Assembly: GCF_918797505.1 (NCBI RefSeq)
Contig: NC_092798.1
Location: forward strand, 12,227,501 to 12,291,500
Reading direction: 5' to 3'
Length of the DNA: 64,000 nucleotides
Source: Bemisia tabaci
Lineage: Eukaryota; Arthropoda; Insecta; Hemiptera; Aleyrodidae
Part shown: positions 1 to 27,200 of the stretch, piece after piece
Layout: the number at the start of each line of letters is the position of its first letter
Position numbering within the stretch: position 1 is the first letter of the stretch
Translations under genes and position numbers: made by a program
The notes under the pieces: generated by a model
The model's database searches: none
The model's input: the letters and a program-made list of their open reading frames with translations, nothing else
What the model was told of the DNA's origin: nothing

Positions 1-235
1 AAAACCTTTTCCTTAAATGTGAGCTACATTTTTGCAAAGTTACAAGACCTGTACCATGGCCTTTTGGTCAAGTATTAATTGATAAATAAAATCAAATAAA
101 TAGAAATAAAATGATTTTTTGACCTTTTCAATGAACTTTTTGGTTTCCCAGGAAATTTAACAAAAGAAAAATTATACTACAAACATGCAAAAATTTCTTA
201 CCACTGTCCCATTGGATTCGACAAGTTTTACTTAC
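1..235 (-). other. tankyrase intron, left edge of window
   Basis: The exon ending at 236 is followed on the minus strand by the donor GTAAGT. No segment further left reads as the next PARP exon in any frame, so this is intron that continues past the window. Confidence 0.75.
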
Positions 236-15311
<15,076 letters not shown>

Positions 15312-16106
15312 CTTGGGAAAAGTATTGCTTCATGTCACAGCACAGCTCACCAATTATACTGGGTCACAGATTTGGGAACGATCTCCGCACATTTTGTGGA
15401 GAGGAAGGAACTGCACGCACTCCGCGGTTCGTTTCAACTATTTGAGAACATTAAAGATGATTAAAATTTGCAAAACTATACCTAAATTTAAATGGACGAT
15501 GGAGGATCCATAAGATCATAACAAACTGTGATGGGGAGAAAATCAGAGCTCACAGCGTTGCCAGGTCGACCATATACAAATTTTTCAAGTATTCCCCCAC
15601 CTGATCTACGGTTTTTATCGACGGGTAGCATTTATGATTATTTTCACCATCAAAAGGTGAAAACCTACTTGCGGGTAGCAATTGTTGAGCGAAAATATTA
15701 CAGTTTTTTTAATAAATGAACTATCTCTAAACTTTCAAACTTTTACAGCGCGGCAACGTTGATGGAGTTTTTTTTATCAGAGTGTGTGATGGTGTGTGTT
15801 AACGGTGTGTTATGGAACTTATGGGGTGTGACTGTGTGAGTGAGGTGTGAAGTGAAGTGTTATGATTTTATGGGCATTGGTGCAAATGAGTCATTAGTCA
15901 TTATCAACGCAACCCCTACCACAATAATTTTAACCCCAGTATTTTATGAATTTCACTCCTATTTTCGTACTGATCTCTCAGAGACTCATGTAGCATCCTG
16001 TGTCATTTCCAGTTTGATAATCCAAGCGTAAATTCTCAGTGCAATGACTTCGTTGTGAGTTGGTTACGACACTTCTGCATTTCAACTTTTTGAATCATAA
16101 ACCACA
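15312..16106. promoter_or_regulatory. divergent intergenic region, tankyrase / ARPC4
   Basis: This 795-base interval separates the tankyrase start codon (minus) from the ARPC4 start codon (plus), so it must hold both 5' UTRs and probably both promoters. I see no clear TATA box. A GT-rich stretch (TGTGTG/GTGTGA motifs) runs from about 15780 to 15850. Open frames here lack conserved features. Confidence 0.6.
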
Positions 16107-19100
16107 ATGGTAAGCTCTACAAGTGTTTTTATCTACTTCATGTTATCATGTACACATTCTCTTATGATCAGCCAGTCAATTTTAAACTAAGGAAACTATC
16201 ATTTCACTTCTCGCTGAAACTAACCTAGTAGTATTCCGCCATAAATGGATAATGGATCAATGGACCCAAGACCTAGTAAGAACTACATGGAATTTTGATG
16301 GCAATAAAACAAGCCAATCGCCAACAATAGTTTCTGAAACCACTGGTAAGCTTTGAGCAGCTGATGCTGATCGTACCCTATGGTATACAGTTGAGTGGGA
16401 GCTTGTGATATCAGTTTCGATTTCCTCCGCTGATGCGACACGACAAAGCGGCGACATAGAGTCGATATCACTTCAATAATCGCCTCGCTGATCCCTGTAC
16501 TCAGCTTTCCCTCTAAACATTACCAAATATATTGGGTCATAGTGTCAGTTTATATTCAAAGCACCTCAACTTGTAATGGTTCTGCAGCAGTTTCTACCAA
16601 CGGACTTGACTCATTTGTGAACAATGTTTTGATGCAAGTAGGCATCTACTTTGCGTAGGACCAAAAGCTGCTCAAAATTTAAAAATTGTGCAGTTTGCAA
16701 GCAATGGTGCCAATTTGCCATTTGCGAAAGATTCCACCTACCTGAAAGTATTCTGGGCATTTGGTTGATAGACTTAACAGTGATAACTACTGTCACTAAT
16801 AATTTTGGTTTGTCTTGTTTTAGGCCTCAACTTTGAAACCTTATCTCACGGCTGTCAGGCATACCCTGTCTGCTGCTATATGCTTAGAAAATTTTTCATC
16901 TCAAGTCGTAGAAAGGCATAATAAACCTGAAGTAGAGGTCAGGTAAGTCACCTCGCCTTAATTTGTATTATTTCCATTTTTAGTCATAATGTATCTTTCA
17001 GGGATGAATGTTGTCAGTTTTCCCACATGGAGTAAAGCACCTAAGATTGTAGCCTTGGAGCTTACACCTGTGAAACAAGTCCGTCAAAATATGTGGGAAG
17101 GTATCAGGCGTTATCAGCTCGAGTACAATGTAAAAGAAAAACTATTTTCTAATCATGAGAAGGTTGAAATGGTAAATTTCATTTCTAAAGTAGTAAACTT
17201 GTTTTTTAGTTGTCCATATTGATTTTTTCTCCTTTTAACAGAACGAGTAAAGAGCTCCTGTTAAATCCTGTTGTGATCAGTCGAAATGAAAAAGAAAAAG
17301 TTCTCATAGAAGGATCTATCAACTCAGTCAGAATCAGCATCTCAGTCAAGCAAGCAGATGAAATAGAAAAAATTTTGTGCCACAAGTTTACACGCTTCAT
17401 GATGATGAGGGCTGAAAACTTTGTCGTCCTTCGACGGAAACCTGTTGAGGTAACAATTCATTTTTTTATCCATGTAATTTTCAATCATTCAGTAATTCGA
17501 CGGCGTAAGTCCGCAATCACATATCTCAATTTGAGGTGTTTGAAAATCTCCGCATCCATGTTATTTTTTTAAAGGAGATCAAATTGACATCATTCCTTGA
17601 AGTTTTTGCAGAATGTTCTTTGCACAGAGAAGAAAAATTACGGCAGTTTTAAAGAATTGCTGTTGAGTAGTTTCCCATTTCTAAAATATAGTAAGTACAA
17701 CAGAAAGTCTGCCATGTTGCAAACCAAGTTATGTGATTGCCGACTTACTCCGTAGAATTGCTTTGAATGCCTCATTTAGGAAATAAATCTTCGCCTCTGA
17801 TTAGCGGTAGCACTCTCTCACTCCTCTTCTGTCTAGTCGGAATGAAACAAGAAAATACTTCAGACCCGCAGCGAAAGGAGAACTTTGTCGGAGAATGTTT
17901 CAACATCATGACATAAGTCTCTATTTAAATTGAATAGCTTTGCCTTTGATTTTTGAAACCTCCCAATCAAGTAACAAAAGAGTCATTGGTTTTTTTTTCT
18001 TTGAAAGTTTAGGATAACTTTGAGACTAGATATTATTTTCTGCATGATGACCGAAGCTGTGTCCAATCTTTCAGGTGTTACACCCATGTTACAAGTGGAA
18101 GGATTTTGGTCTGTAGAGTTTTTCATTATTAGGGACTGGTTTTTTTTTTTTTTTCATTCATGAAATTAGGGTTTTTTTTAGGGACAGGCGTTTGAGATGT
18201 TGTTGGGACGGATGGGATCAGCTCTTGTGGGGTAATTTAGGGGGGGAGGGATCTGATGCTTGAACAAGGAGGGCCACTTTCAATTTGGATGTGGTTTTTG
18301 ACAATGAACAGTCCTTGTACTGTTTAATTTTTTTTTTTATTGTAGCGGAGCCTTGGTGCAATTGGTTCATAACATTTTTTACTTTCTTTTTTCAGGGATA
18401 TGATATCAGTTTTCTCATTACAAATTTCCACACAGAACAAATGTTGAAGCACAAGCTGGTAGATTTTGTTTTACATTTTATGGAAGAAATTGACAAGGAA
18501 ATCAGTGAAATGAAATTAGCTGTCAACGCTCGGGCTAGGATTTGTGCTGAAGAATTTTTGAAACGGGTAAGTTGTGTATTGATATTTCTTCACACTTAAT
18601 GGAAGAAAAATTGGATGTATTTCTGTCAAATGGAACTAAGGGCCAATTTGAGTTCCTTTTGAGGAATTTAGAATGCCGGATAGCGCGTTCTGTCAAACGG
18701 AACTAAGCGCCATGGAAAAGCATTGCGAGTATAGGAACGAATGAGCCCGACGCCAATCCAAGCCCCCCTCTACCTTCCTCCCCCAATGGCGCTTAGTTCC
18801 GTTTGACAGAAATACGTCCAATTAGAAGAGAGCTGGCATCAGTTGTTTTTTAGATAAATTATTTTTCAATACATTAATACAGATTAGACTTTTTTCCTCT
18901 CAAAACGGGGACTGTTCTTGGTAAATTGACAGTTTGTATCCTGTGTCATCTTCTCTTATAATTTTTGCTCTAGAAAGAATCATGTACTTAGAGGTTTTAA
19001 GGATTGACTGTAAAATATTGGAATAGTAAACAATCTTGGAATTTTCCGACCATGCCATTATCCGTAACCAAGACCTGTTCATAAGGAGGATCAAGGGGAA

Positions 19101-19300
19101 ACTCCTTGTTGATCATTTCTATTTTTGCACCCCAAACTGTATCAGGTGTTTTTATTTGCCTGTTGATGCATATAATTAGTTCTAGATACTGGAAATAACT
19201 ATTAAGTTTGGTAAACACAGCACAATTTCCATTAGCATTGTTCAATTTTTAGGTATAAGGGTAATTCAAATTTGTATTGTTTTTTTTTTTTCAGTTCTGA
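16107..19300 (+). CDS. ARPC4: Arp2/3 complex subunit 4 (p20)
   Basis: Coding exons: 16107-16109, 16824-16942, 17242-17449, 18396-18566, 19295-19300. They total 507 bases, giving 168 residues, the same length as the human protein. The first exon codes only the initiator Met (CACAATG then GTAAGC) and the last only Phe plus stop (TTCTGA). The sequence is highly conserved, for example [41 protein letters not shown] and [18 protein letters not shown]4 forms the structural core of the Arp2/3 complex with ARPC2, which nucleates branched actin filaments in the cytoplasm. Introns 3 and 4 each carry a foldback element. Intron 2 (299 bases) is nearly filled by an unrelated open frame. The gene is divergent from tankyrase and about 2 kb upstream of CCT7 on the same strand. 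Confidence 0.97.
16989..17222 (+). other. unidentified 77-codon open frame inside ARPC4 intron 2
   Basis: An ATG frame fills most of ARPC4 intron 2. A plausible acceptor (TCTTTCAG) ends at 17002, just before ATGAATGTTGTC. The predicted peptide is not low-complexity (motifs FPTWSKAPK and LELTPVKQV). It is not in frame with ARPC4: joined to ARPC4 exon 2 it meets a stop within a dozen codons. I do not recognise it. It may be chance, a decayed gene fragment, or an exon of a nested gene. Confidence 0.25.
17499..17755. mobile_element. foldback element, ACGGTG family, copy 1
   Basis: It begins ACGGCGTAAGTCCGCAATC and ends GATTGCCGACTTACTCCGT, so the termini are inverted repeats of about 30 bases. 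The body matches 58810-59062 closely (CATTCCTTGAAGTTTTTGCA is shared). It lies in ARPC4 intron 3 just after the exon 3 donor and has no coding capacity. Confidence 0.8.
18613..18819. mobile_element. foldback MITE, GGACG family, longer subtype
   Basis: It starts GGATGTATTTCTGTC and ends GACAGAAATACGTCC, sharing the ends of the elements at 13984 and 27835 but with a different interior that repeats GAACTAAGCGCCATGG-like sequence. A 4-bp direct repeat AATT flanks it (18609-18612 and 18820-18823). It lies in ARPC4 intron 4. Confidence 0.85.
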
Positions 19301-21265
19301 ACTGTAACTATATCGAAGCTGCCTCGTCCTATTGGATCTTTTATCATCAGCAGGCTTTGGTCTAAAGACCCATTTATCCTAAGTGGCCAATATTTGCAAT
19401 TTTATAAAGAATGTTTTGTATTTATTAATTTAATTTTGATATTTATTTTATCTCCTTTTATGATTTTTTCTCATTTTCTTATTATAATATCTTTTGAAAT
19501 TAAAAAGTCGTTCATTTACATTCACTCTGTTCCTTGGATTGTCTCTCAGTGGATCATTTTCTAGATGGGTACAACTTTAAGAGACTAGAAGGACTGGCTA
19601 AGAAGTATCAAAGAATATACCAACAAAGCATTTAATCCAGACATTGACAGTCAAAGTGTGAAACCCCGCACATCTTTTGCAACACTGCAGACTTCCTGTT
19701 ACCCTTTATTTTTTCTTTGGAAAACTACTAGTCAAAGTAATCTCTCGAAAACATCCTTGATTTTCTTCTCTGATGGCAGAATATTCTGTTTAAGTTTCAA
19801 GCCATAAAGATGACTTCTTCAAAGAATAAAATAGATTTTGAAATATTAATGGAGATGAGTGGTTTCGCACTTTTGGCCATGGATGTATTTGTAACTTACA
19901 GAATTTCTGCACCTCTCAGATTTTGAGAAAAAAAACATGCACACCTCAGAACTTTTTCTCATCTCAGTAATTTATTTAATTTTTGTGTGGATATCCTCAA
20001 ATAGAAAAGAACAGAATCTGCTCGCATCTATTGCTAATTTCCAAAAGAGGTTAAATTATGCTTTTCTCTAAAATTTATAGTACAATTTTTTCAGTTTTTG
20101 TGTAATTTTAGACTTCTAGTACCTTTTTAAAGAAGGCTGATGGGACGGCACCAGTATGACTGCTTCATGCATTTTTATATAAGTGTGAAAAGTGTAGGTA
20201 GTACTTAGATGTTAAGATTTTGGTCCTGTGCACTTCATATGAGAACTAATCTCTAGAAGTCTAGATCGTTTACAAACCTGTTAACTTAATAATCTGGCTC
20301 ATCAGACTGTTCACTAAAATTAAATTCAAAGTTGAAAAATAAAACCATTCCTTTCCAGAAGAAAATAAATTGGAAATCTTAACGGTGGCTACAGTCACCA
20401 AACACGTGCCTCAGTTGCAGTGTTTCAAAATCTCCAAGTAGGTTTTATCTTTCTAAAGAAACCTTACTTGAAATAATTTAAGTAGTTGCAAGCAAAATGT
20501 GCTCAATTGAGGCATTTCCTCCGTTTCGTGTTCCTCTGTAAACAGGCATTTGTTCATGAAAGCTCTAGGTATCTGACTTCCTAAAAAATGACTCCAATTA
20601 TCTTAGAAACGGGGAACTCATTACTTGGTTCTAAACAAGGGAAAAAACCTTTTCATACAGACAGGGCTGCAATTTTACTGAGTAAAAATACTTTCCCCGG
20701 TTCCAAGAAGTTAAAATATTAATTTATAGTTTCATAGTTTTCCCACTTTTTTCTAAATTTTTTCTTTTATTTTTTAAATAAGTTATTATTGTAATCATTG
20801 CTGTTTCGTTCACTCACTGAGTCGCTACTTACCTACCTACTCATTATGGAATTTTTTAGAATTTTTTACAAGCAATTGAGCTCTCAAAACAGGACTGTCA
20901 TCCACTCCAGTTATTTTCATGAAGATGAAGTTCTCGTGAAAAGACCAGCAACAACTCTTAAGAGATGTTTGAGCTGTCTTTAAACTAACGTTAAAATTGA
21001 ATTCGTCTTCTTTCTTTTCTTAAAATACTTTCCTAAGTTCCATAATCCATAACTGATTTTGCTCCTTCAACTTGAGAGTATGCAATTGAGTACTCACATC
21101 TGCCCAGTTGCCTACCGCTTATTGATTGTGTTTCTGTCCGCTAGAGGTCGGGAGATTCAATTTCTCCCGGTGTTTTGAGGTTAGACCACCACCCTATCAC
21201 AAAAAATCACGTTTTTCAGAAATTTTTAAAGTTCTTTTGAGTTTTTCTTGAAACAAGACGTCACA
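19301..21265. other. ARPC4 3' UTR and intergenic region before CCT7
   Basis: No gene is visible. A possible ARPC4 poly(A) signal ATTAAA is at 19499-19504. A diverged repeat copy covers about 19640-19880. The part just upstream of 21266 should contain the CCT7 5' UTR and promoter; a 6-bp stem CGGGAG/CTCCCG lies near 21148-21168. The remainder is featureless AT-rich sequence. Confidence 0.6.
19640..19880. repeat. degenerate dispersed repeat, copy 2
   Basis: It shares blocks in the same order with 6612-6850 (GACTTCCTGT, CCTTGATTTTCTTCT, GCAGAAT, GTTTAAGTTTCAAG). The order also fits the reverse complement of the ACGGTG-family elements. It is strongly diverged. Confidence 0.5.
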
Positions 21266-24200
21266 ATGGTAAGTGATTGCATTAATTATTTCAGGAAGTC
21301 ACCATTCAATATCGAACTACGTTCAAGTTAACAATAAAACCATCTTGGCTTCCTTCATCACAATCCATTGTTTGATGGATGAGGTACATACTCACTGGAC
21401 AAGATTCAAAGTATTTTTTCCGCATAACTCTCCAAATAATTGAATTTTTAATGCTTTCAGTCCTCAATTTTCATGTTTTCTTCTGCGGTAAATGGAACTC
21501 GGGCCGAGTTCTGTCACTTTGACGGATGAGGACATAGTCTTTACAGCCATGTGTCTCGTACGTTACTGCCCCCAATATCTCCAATGCCCGATCTTTCAAT
21601 AATTCTCTCCCAATATCTCCGTCTTTCCCAAAAACGTTTGAACATTTCAAAGATTATCTACACGCTACTATACAGTCTAAATGTACTTCAATTATAACGG
21701 ATCATGAATTTGACAGATTTTGTTGACAATGAAGCTCTGTCAAAGTGTGTGCATAGAATGCTCAAATCAAAGTCATGATCCAATGAGCTCAGAATCAATG
21801 AATTCATGCCATCATGTCCTGTTCATCAAGTCTTAACTTAATGAAGATTAGTTTATGTCATCAAAAGGCCCAGTTTTTATTTTTTTTTTAGTTCACGGTT
21901 CTCCACTGACTGTACTATTGCCCCGTGCCGTGTACCCCTATCTGATTGATGCTTATGAATTTTACTTTTACCATCAGGCAGAGCTCTGTTGATGAATTAC
22001 TGATGGTAATCGCATAGGTGAGAGTAGCCATTCAAAAATGGTTGGTTCAGGCAAGAATACTCTGAAGTAGCGAACAACATCACTGGTTACGCTCGTGGAT
22101 TTTTCTTTACCGATCAATCGTACCTTATTCGCTGCCACTGGATCTGTAAACTCTTCAAGGAATTGTTCACAGAGCTTTCATCAATTCGTTAAGATGCTGC
22201 TTATGAATTTTCAATTGACTTATTCAAGTGTTCTTATCGGTGTATTTTTTAGTCCAAAGAAATTAGCCTGTAATGTCGGGAAATCTCTCAAATTTGTGGA
22301 AGTGACAGAAATGATTTGTGGCCCCCAAACTCTGAATTCATTTGAGCTGATTGCAGACCTCTGTCAGGGAAAAAGCCTGTTCCATCAAATTTCATGATAC
22401 TAATCCTATACTTACTTTTCTCTTGCAGCAACCTCAAATAATTTTATTGAAAGAAGGGACAGAGAACTCTCAGGGCAAACCGCAGCTGATCTCTAACATC
22501 AATGCTTGCCAAGCAGTCATTGAGGCTGTCCGCACAACACTGGGTCCTCGTGGGATGGATAAATTAATTGTGGATGGTAACAACAAAGCAACTGTATCCA
22601 ACGATGGAGCCACAATCCTGAAACTACTAGATGTCGTCCACCCAGCTGCCAAAACTATTGTCGACATCGCAAAATCTCAAGATGCCGAGGCAAGTATTGT
22701 TTATTCAAAGTATAATCTTATCCTGATTTCAAATTTTAACTCGTAAACTTTTTCAAAATGGATGATTGATGATGGAGGTGAAAATAGAACACGCATCCTC
22801 CTTTGAAACAAGTTTTATTCAAATTGCCTATATTTTAAGTTTTCTCAAAACCATTACCTGTATAAAGTCCTATGTCCTCACAGGATGCTTCAATTATTGC
22901 CAATGCTTGTTTACCCCATGTATCTGAGGAACTATCAAAGAAAAGTCAGCTTGTGTCATTCCTTGAGTTTTTAAAATGAAAAATCAAAGTGTCACAATTA
23001 CTCACGCTTTTGAAGCAGAGAGTATTCTTTCAGCACTATCTTTCTCATTTTCTGGTTCTCGTTTCAGGTTGGAGATGGAACCACCACAGTTGTATTATTA
23101 GCCGGTGAATTTTTAAAAGCCGTCAAACCTTTCATTGAAGACGGGATGCACCCACACGTCATCATCAAAGCTTACCGAAAAGCGCTAAAGGAAGCTTTAG
23201 ACTTACTCGATCAGTTGAATGTCAAGGTATACCGTTGCCTACGAGAATGGAGAGGCCGTAACTACGATTCTGTGACGTCACACTAGTAGATGAAACTCGG
23301 CCGCGGTTTAACACGCGTTCTTATGGGAGAACGCTTGCCGCGCGATGATTTCTCGCCGATATTTCTTTCAGGGTTGATCTGACGCAAAATTTCATAAGAA
23401 CCGTTTAGAAAGAAGATGAAATTTCACTTTAGAAAACTAACTAGTTTATTTGTGACATTGTCTAAATATCGAGGAAATGAATGCGTAATACCGAAAATTG
23501 TTACTCCACTCAGATTCAAACGGGCCGCTCGCGCAACTTCGGCCGATCGAGAGCCACTCTGATTGGTCCACGCAGCAACTGCCTCACTCATCGATGCACT
23601 GATGACCCGGAGATACTTGTTGTTTTCGGTAAATCTCTACTAGCTTGACGTCACAGAACTGACTAGTTACGGCCTCTCCATTCTCGTAGGCAACGGGTAT
23701 ACTATTATTTTTCACTCACTCTCTTATTCTGAGTTTTAACTTTCACTTTCAATATCATTAATTTACTCATAAAAATAGTAATTAATTGAGAGAAAATGAT
23801 CTACTTTAGTGATTCAGTTTATCGCCATTTTGCTGTTTAAAACTGGGATTAGAGCCGCTCCCGATCAAGACCCTTTTCAGCCTTTTTTCTTGGAACCTAG
23901 GACGTCATTGACATGTGTCTAAAATGAAATCCAAGGATTAGCAAGGCCATAGTAAAAGTTTTACTTTGGGTTTTAATCTGATTTTGATGTTACAGTGCTG
24001 CATAGTCTACACTTTTTAGCATTGAAAAAGCTTTTACATGTGTGCAGTGTAAATGTCAATCTGCATTGCTGAAACACAAAAACTAGCTTGAAACTTGTAA
24101 AAATTTTGAAGGCAGCTTTTCTTAGTTTCATTCTAGCTTCATAGCCACAAGATCCTCTGGCTCCAGAAAAAGAGGTCTCATTCCGTCACCCTCCGGCCAG

Positions 24201-27200
24201 AGTATCACAAGGACCATTCATGCTCAGACACTACGTTGCTGGACATCTCAATATTGTTTTAATTTTTTCTGTAATGGGCACTTTCATGAAAATTTAAGGG
24301 ATCAATCTTGATGACAAAAAAAAGATTAGGTAATTTTTTTGAGTGATTCTGTTTCTTATTATTATTTCTGTAAGAAATTGGACAAGTTTGTGAGGTTCGA
24401 CAACATAATGCGTAAGCATAAATGGTGCAGGCAATACTTTAGCCGAAAGGTGACCATTTGCAGAGGCTTTTCTTAAATCAAAGACATGAAAATGATGGGA
24501 TTTTTTTAAGAAGGAAAAATAAAATCTCATTATGGACGAAGCCATGAGAGGTGCTCAACAAAGTGCCCTAAACAGGGCCGTCGGAAAGGGGCAAACCGGC
24601 CAGCTGCATGTGCTCTGCTGTGTGCTGTGCGACATGAGTCCCGTGTGACTGACGGGTGCGGAGTGAGCCGAGAGATGAGCTCGCAGCTATGACAGTATTG
24701 AGCTACAGCTAATGAGCTGCGCTGGTGGTTGGAGTGGTGGCTACCCGCCACATTATTATAATAGAAGTAAATATTTATGTACGTTACTTATTATATTTTT
24801 TTTTTGCAGATCAAAGGTGATGAGTCAAATACGGCGCATCACAGGACGTTGCTTGAAAATTGTGCTGCCACAGCCATGAGCTCCAAACTGATCCATCACC
24901 AAAAAGAATTCTTCTCCAAAATGGTCGTTGATGCAGTGCTTCATTTAGATGAACTGCTTCCCATTAATATGATTGGAATCAAGAAGGTTCAAGGAGGCGC
25001 TTTAGAGGTAAATTATTTATTCTTGGAAATGGGCCTGTTGCAAACTTTTGCTGGAGCAATTAATAAGAGTTGCTCCTATCAGTAAATGTCTCAAAACTCA
25101 AGATGAGTGCATCAGCAAAGTTTGAAATGCACTACTAACTTAACAATCTGTGTAAGAAATTTGCGTTTTTTTGAGCTTCCCGCTTCAAAAACGTCACTAC
25201 AGCAGAGGTGAACATTTCGTTAGAGGAGTCATTTCATTCAACCCTTTCACAATTGCATACCCATTTTGGCCAATGCTTTCGTGCGCAATCTGGAACACAA
25301 GGTCAACCCTAGCGGATCCTTATCAACTTGAAGGAACCGTTATTGTAAACACACTGGGGTTTTAACAAACGGTTATTCTTTTCAAGCAGAGACACAGATA
25401 CCTTATATTTTTTATTTAAACTCATTTGCAATTTGTCTATTCTCCTCATGAAAATTGTCAGGTTAGGGTTTTTGACTTTTGTAATGTTTAAGAAATCCAC
25501 AAGATAGTCAGACCTCAATAGTGGAGAGAAATAAATAAAATTTTAGATTTAAATAATATTGAAGAATTTAATAATTTTTCAAATTTAAAGGGTCAAGCTT
25601 CTTGAGGTTTTGAGTCATGGAAATCTACTGTAGCAAAGACGTTTAAGTCCTCGAGGCTCTCAAGAAATCAAAATACAACTGACGAAACAACTAATTGACT
25701 TGAGAAGTGGGATTTTGTGCAGAAGTAGATTCGACGTTTATAGTTTTTTGGCCAATGTTTGCTAGGCGGAGGACTGGTTTTCGTGACCTTTCCAAGCTTG
25801 GAAGCAGAAAATCAGGAGGCTGTGCTTCAATAAAAATAGGTCATACTAGACCCAAAACGCGTCTGCAGTTGCCTTTTTGATTTTTCTTAACTAGTGTTGC
25901 ACCAAACAGCGTATATCTTTGAGCAAAGTTTTGCTCGCATGAGTTTTTTCCTTTTAGAATGAGAAATTCATTTTATAATTCAATTCTAACACATTTTGGC
26001 CAAAAAACTAACGGGTATTTAATTGGTAATTACATCCAACTGGAGTTGGACCTTGGTCAACTTCTTTAGTCGATGAAAATTATTGCAATTTTAACATAAA
26101 TTTTGAAAGTAAAATAAAAGTTTTGAAATTCAATCAATAAAGAAGTCAGTAATTCTAGCAAACTTTTTCATGGTGGCTTTGAGCTGCCAAAGTCTGGGAT
26201 GATTAGTTCAAAACTTCAAAGTTTCTTGGATTTACGAGGTAACCTGATACTTATTCTGTATTTATGTACATATTTTTCTGTATTTGTGTGTCTAAGATTC
26301 CAAATAACTTTCATCAGACTGTGTCAAAGATATGGTTTTCTATGCAAGTGGCATTTTGTGGAGGTACCTTTAGCATATTCTCTCATACTCAAAGTTTTCT
26401 CAAGCGTGTCAAAGAATTTAGTTTTCATTGTAATTTTTTGTTCAAGGACTCTTTCCTGGTTTCCGGTGTTGCTTTCAAGAAAACCTTTTCCTATGCCGGT
26501 TTTGAAATGCAGCCGAAAATCTACAAAAACTGCAAAATTGCCCTCCTAAATATTGAATTGGAACTGAAAGCTGAAAGAGACAATGCTGAAGTACGCGTTG
26601 ATAGTGTAGAAGTAAGTCTGTAACTATTTATAGTATTTTAATTATTTCTAACTTATCCATACTTTAACTAACTCATCTAAAATTTATTCCCTGAAAGTTT
26701 TACCAAAACTTTCAGGAAATAAATTTTAGATAAGTTAATAGTATTTTTGTTTATGTATTATTTCTCGAAAATCATTTTTCAAACTAGCATCAATGTGAGG
26801 TTTTTCTTTGAAAGACTTTCAAGATTATTACTTATGAATTTTCGTAAAGAAAGGGAAACTGATTAGTATGGAATCATCATTACAACTGTTACTTCTGTCT
26901 TTATTTGCCTGCTGGTTAGCCCCTCAAAACACTCTATTGCCAGTTAAATTAACATACAAAAATATGAAATTTTAAAAATTGAGGCACTCTTATCCCTATT
27001 TAAAAGATCAAACACCTAAAAGTTCTAAAAGACTACATTTCTGGAGCTGTTTAAAGTTCATAACTAATCAACACATTGTTGAAAGGGAATGAAGTGTTGA
27101 GCATAATCTGTTCTGTAACCTATGTTACACTGTTGATGTATGTTCCTCTCATCGGGCAGTTATCATTTTTTGTGGATGCTTTGGAGAATTTGAATTGATT

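Noticed and set aside
22095..22397. 100-codon plus-strand ORF in CCT7 intron 1
   Set aside because: It has no recognisable motif, lies wholly in the intron, and the CCT7 protein is complete without it. Similar lengths occur by chance here.
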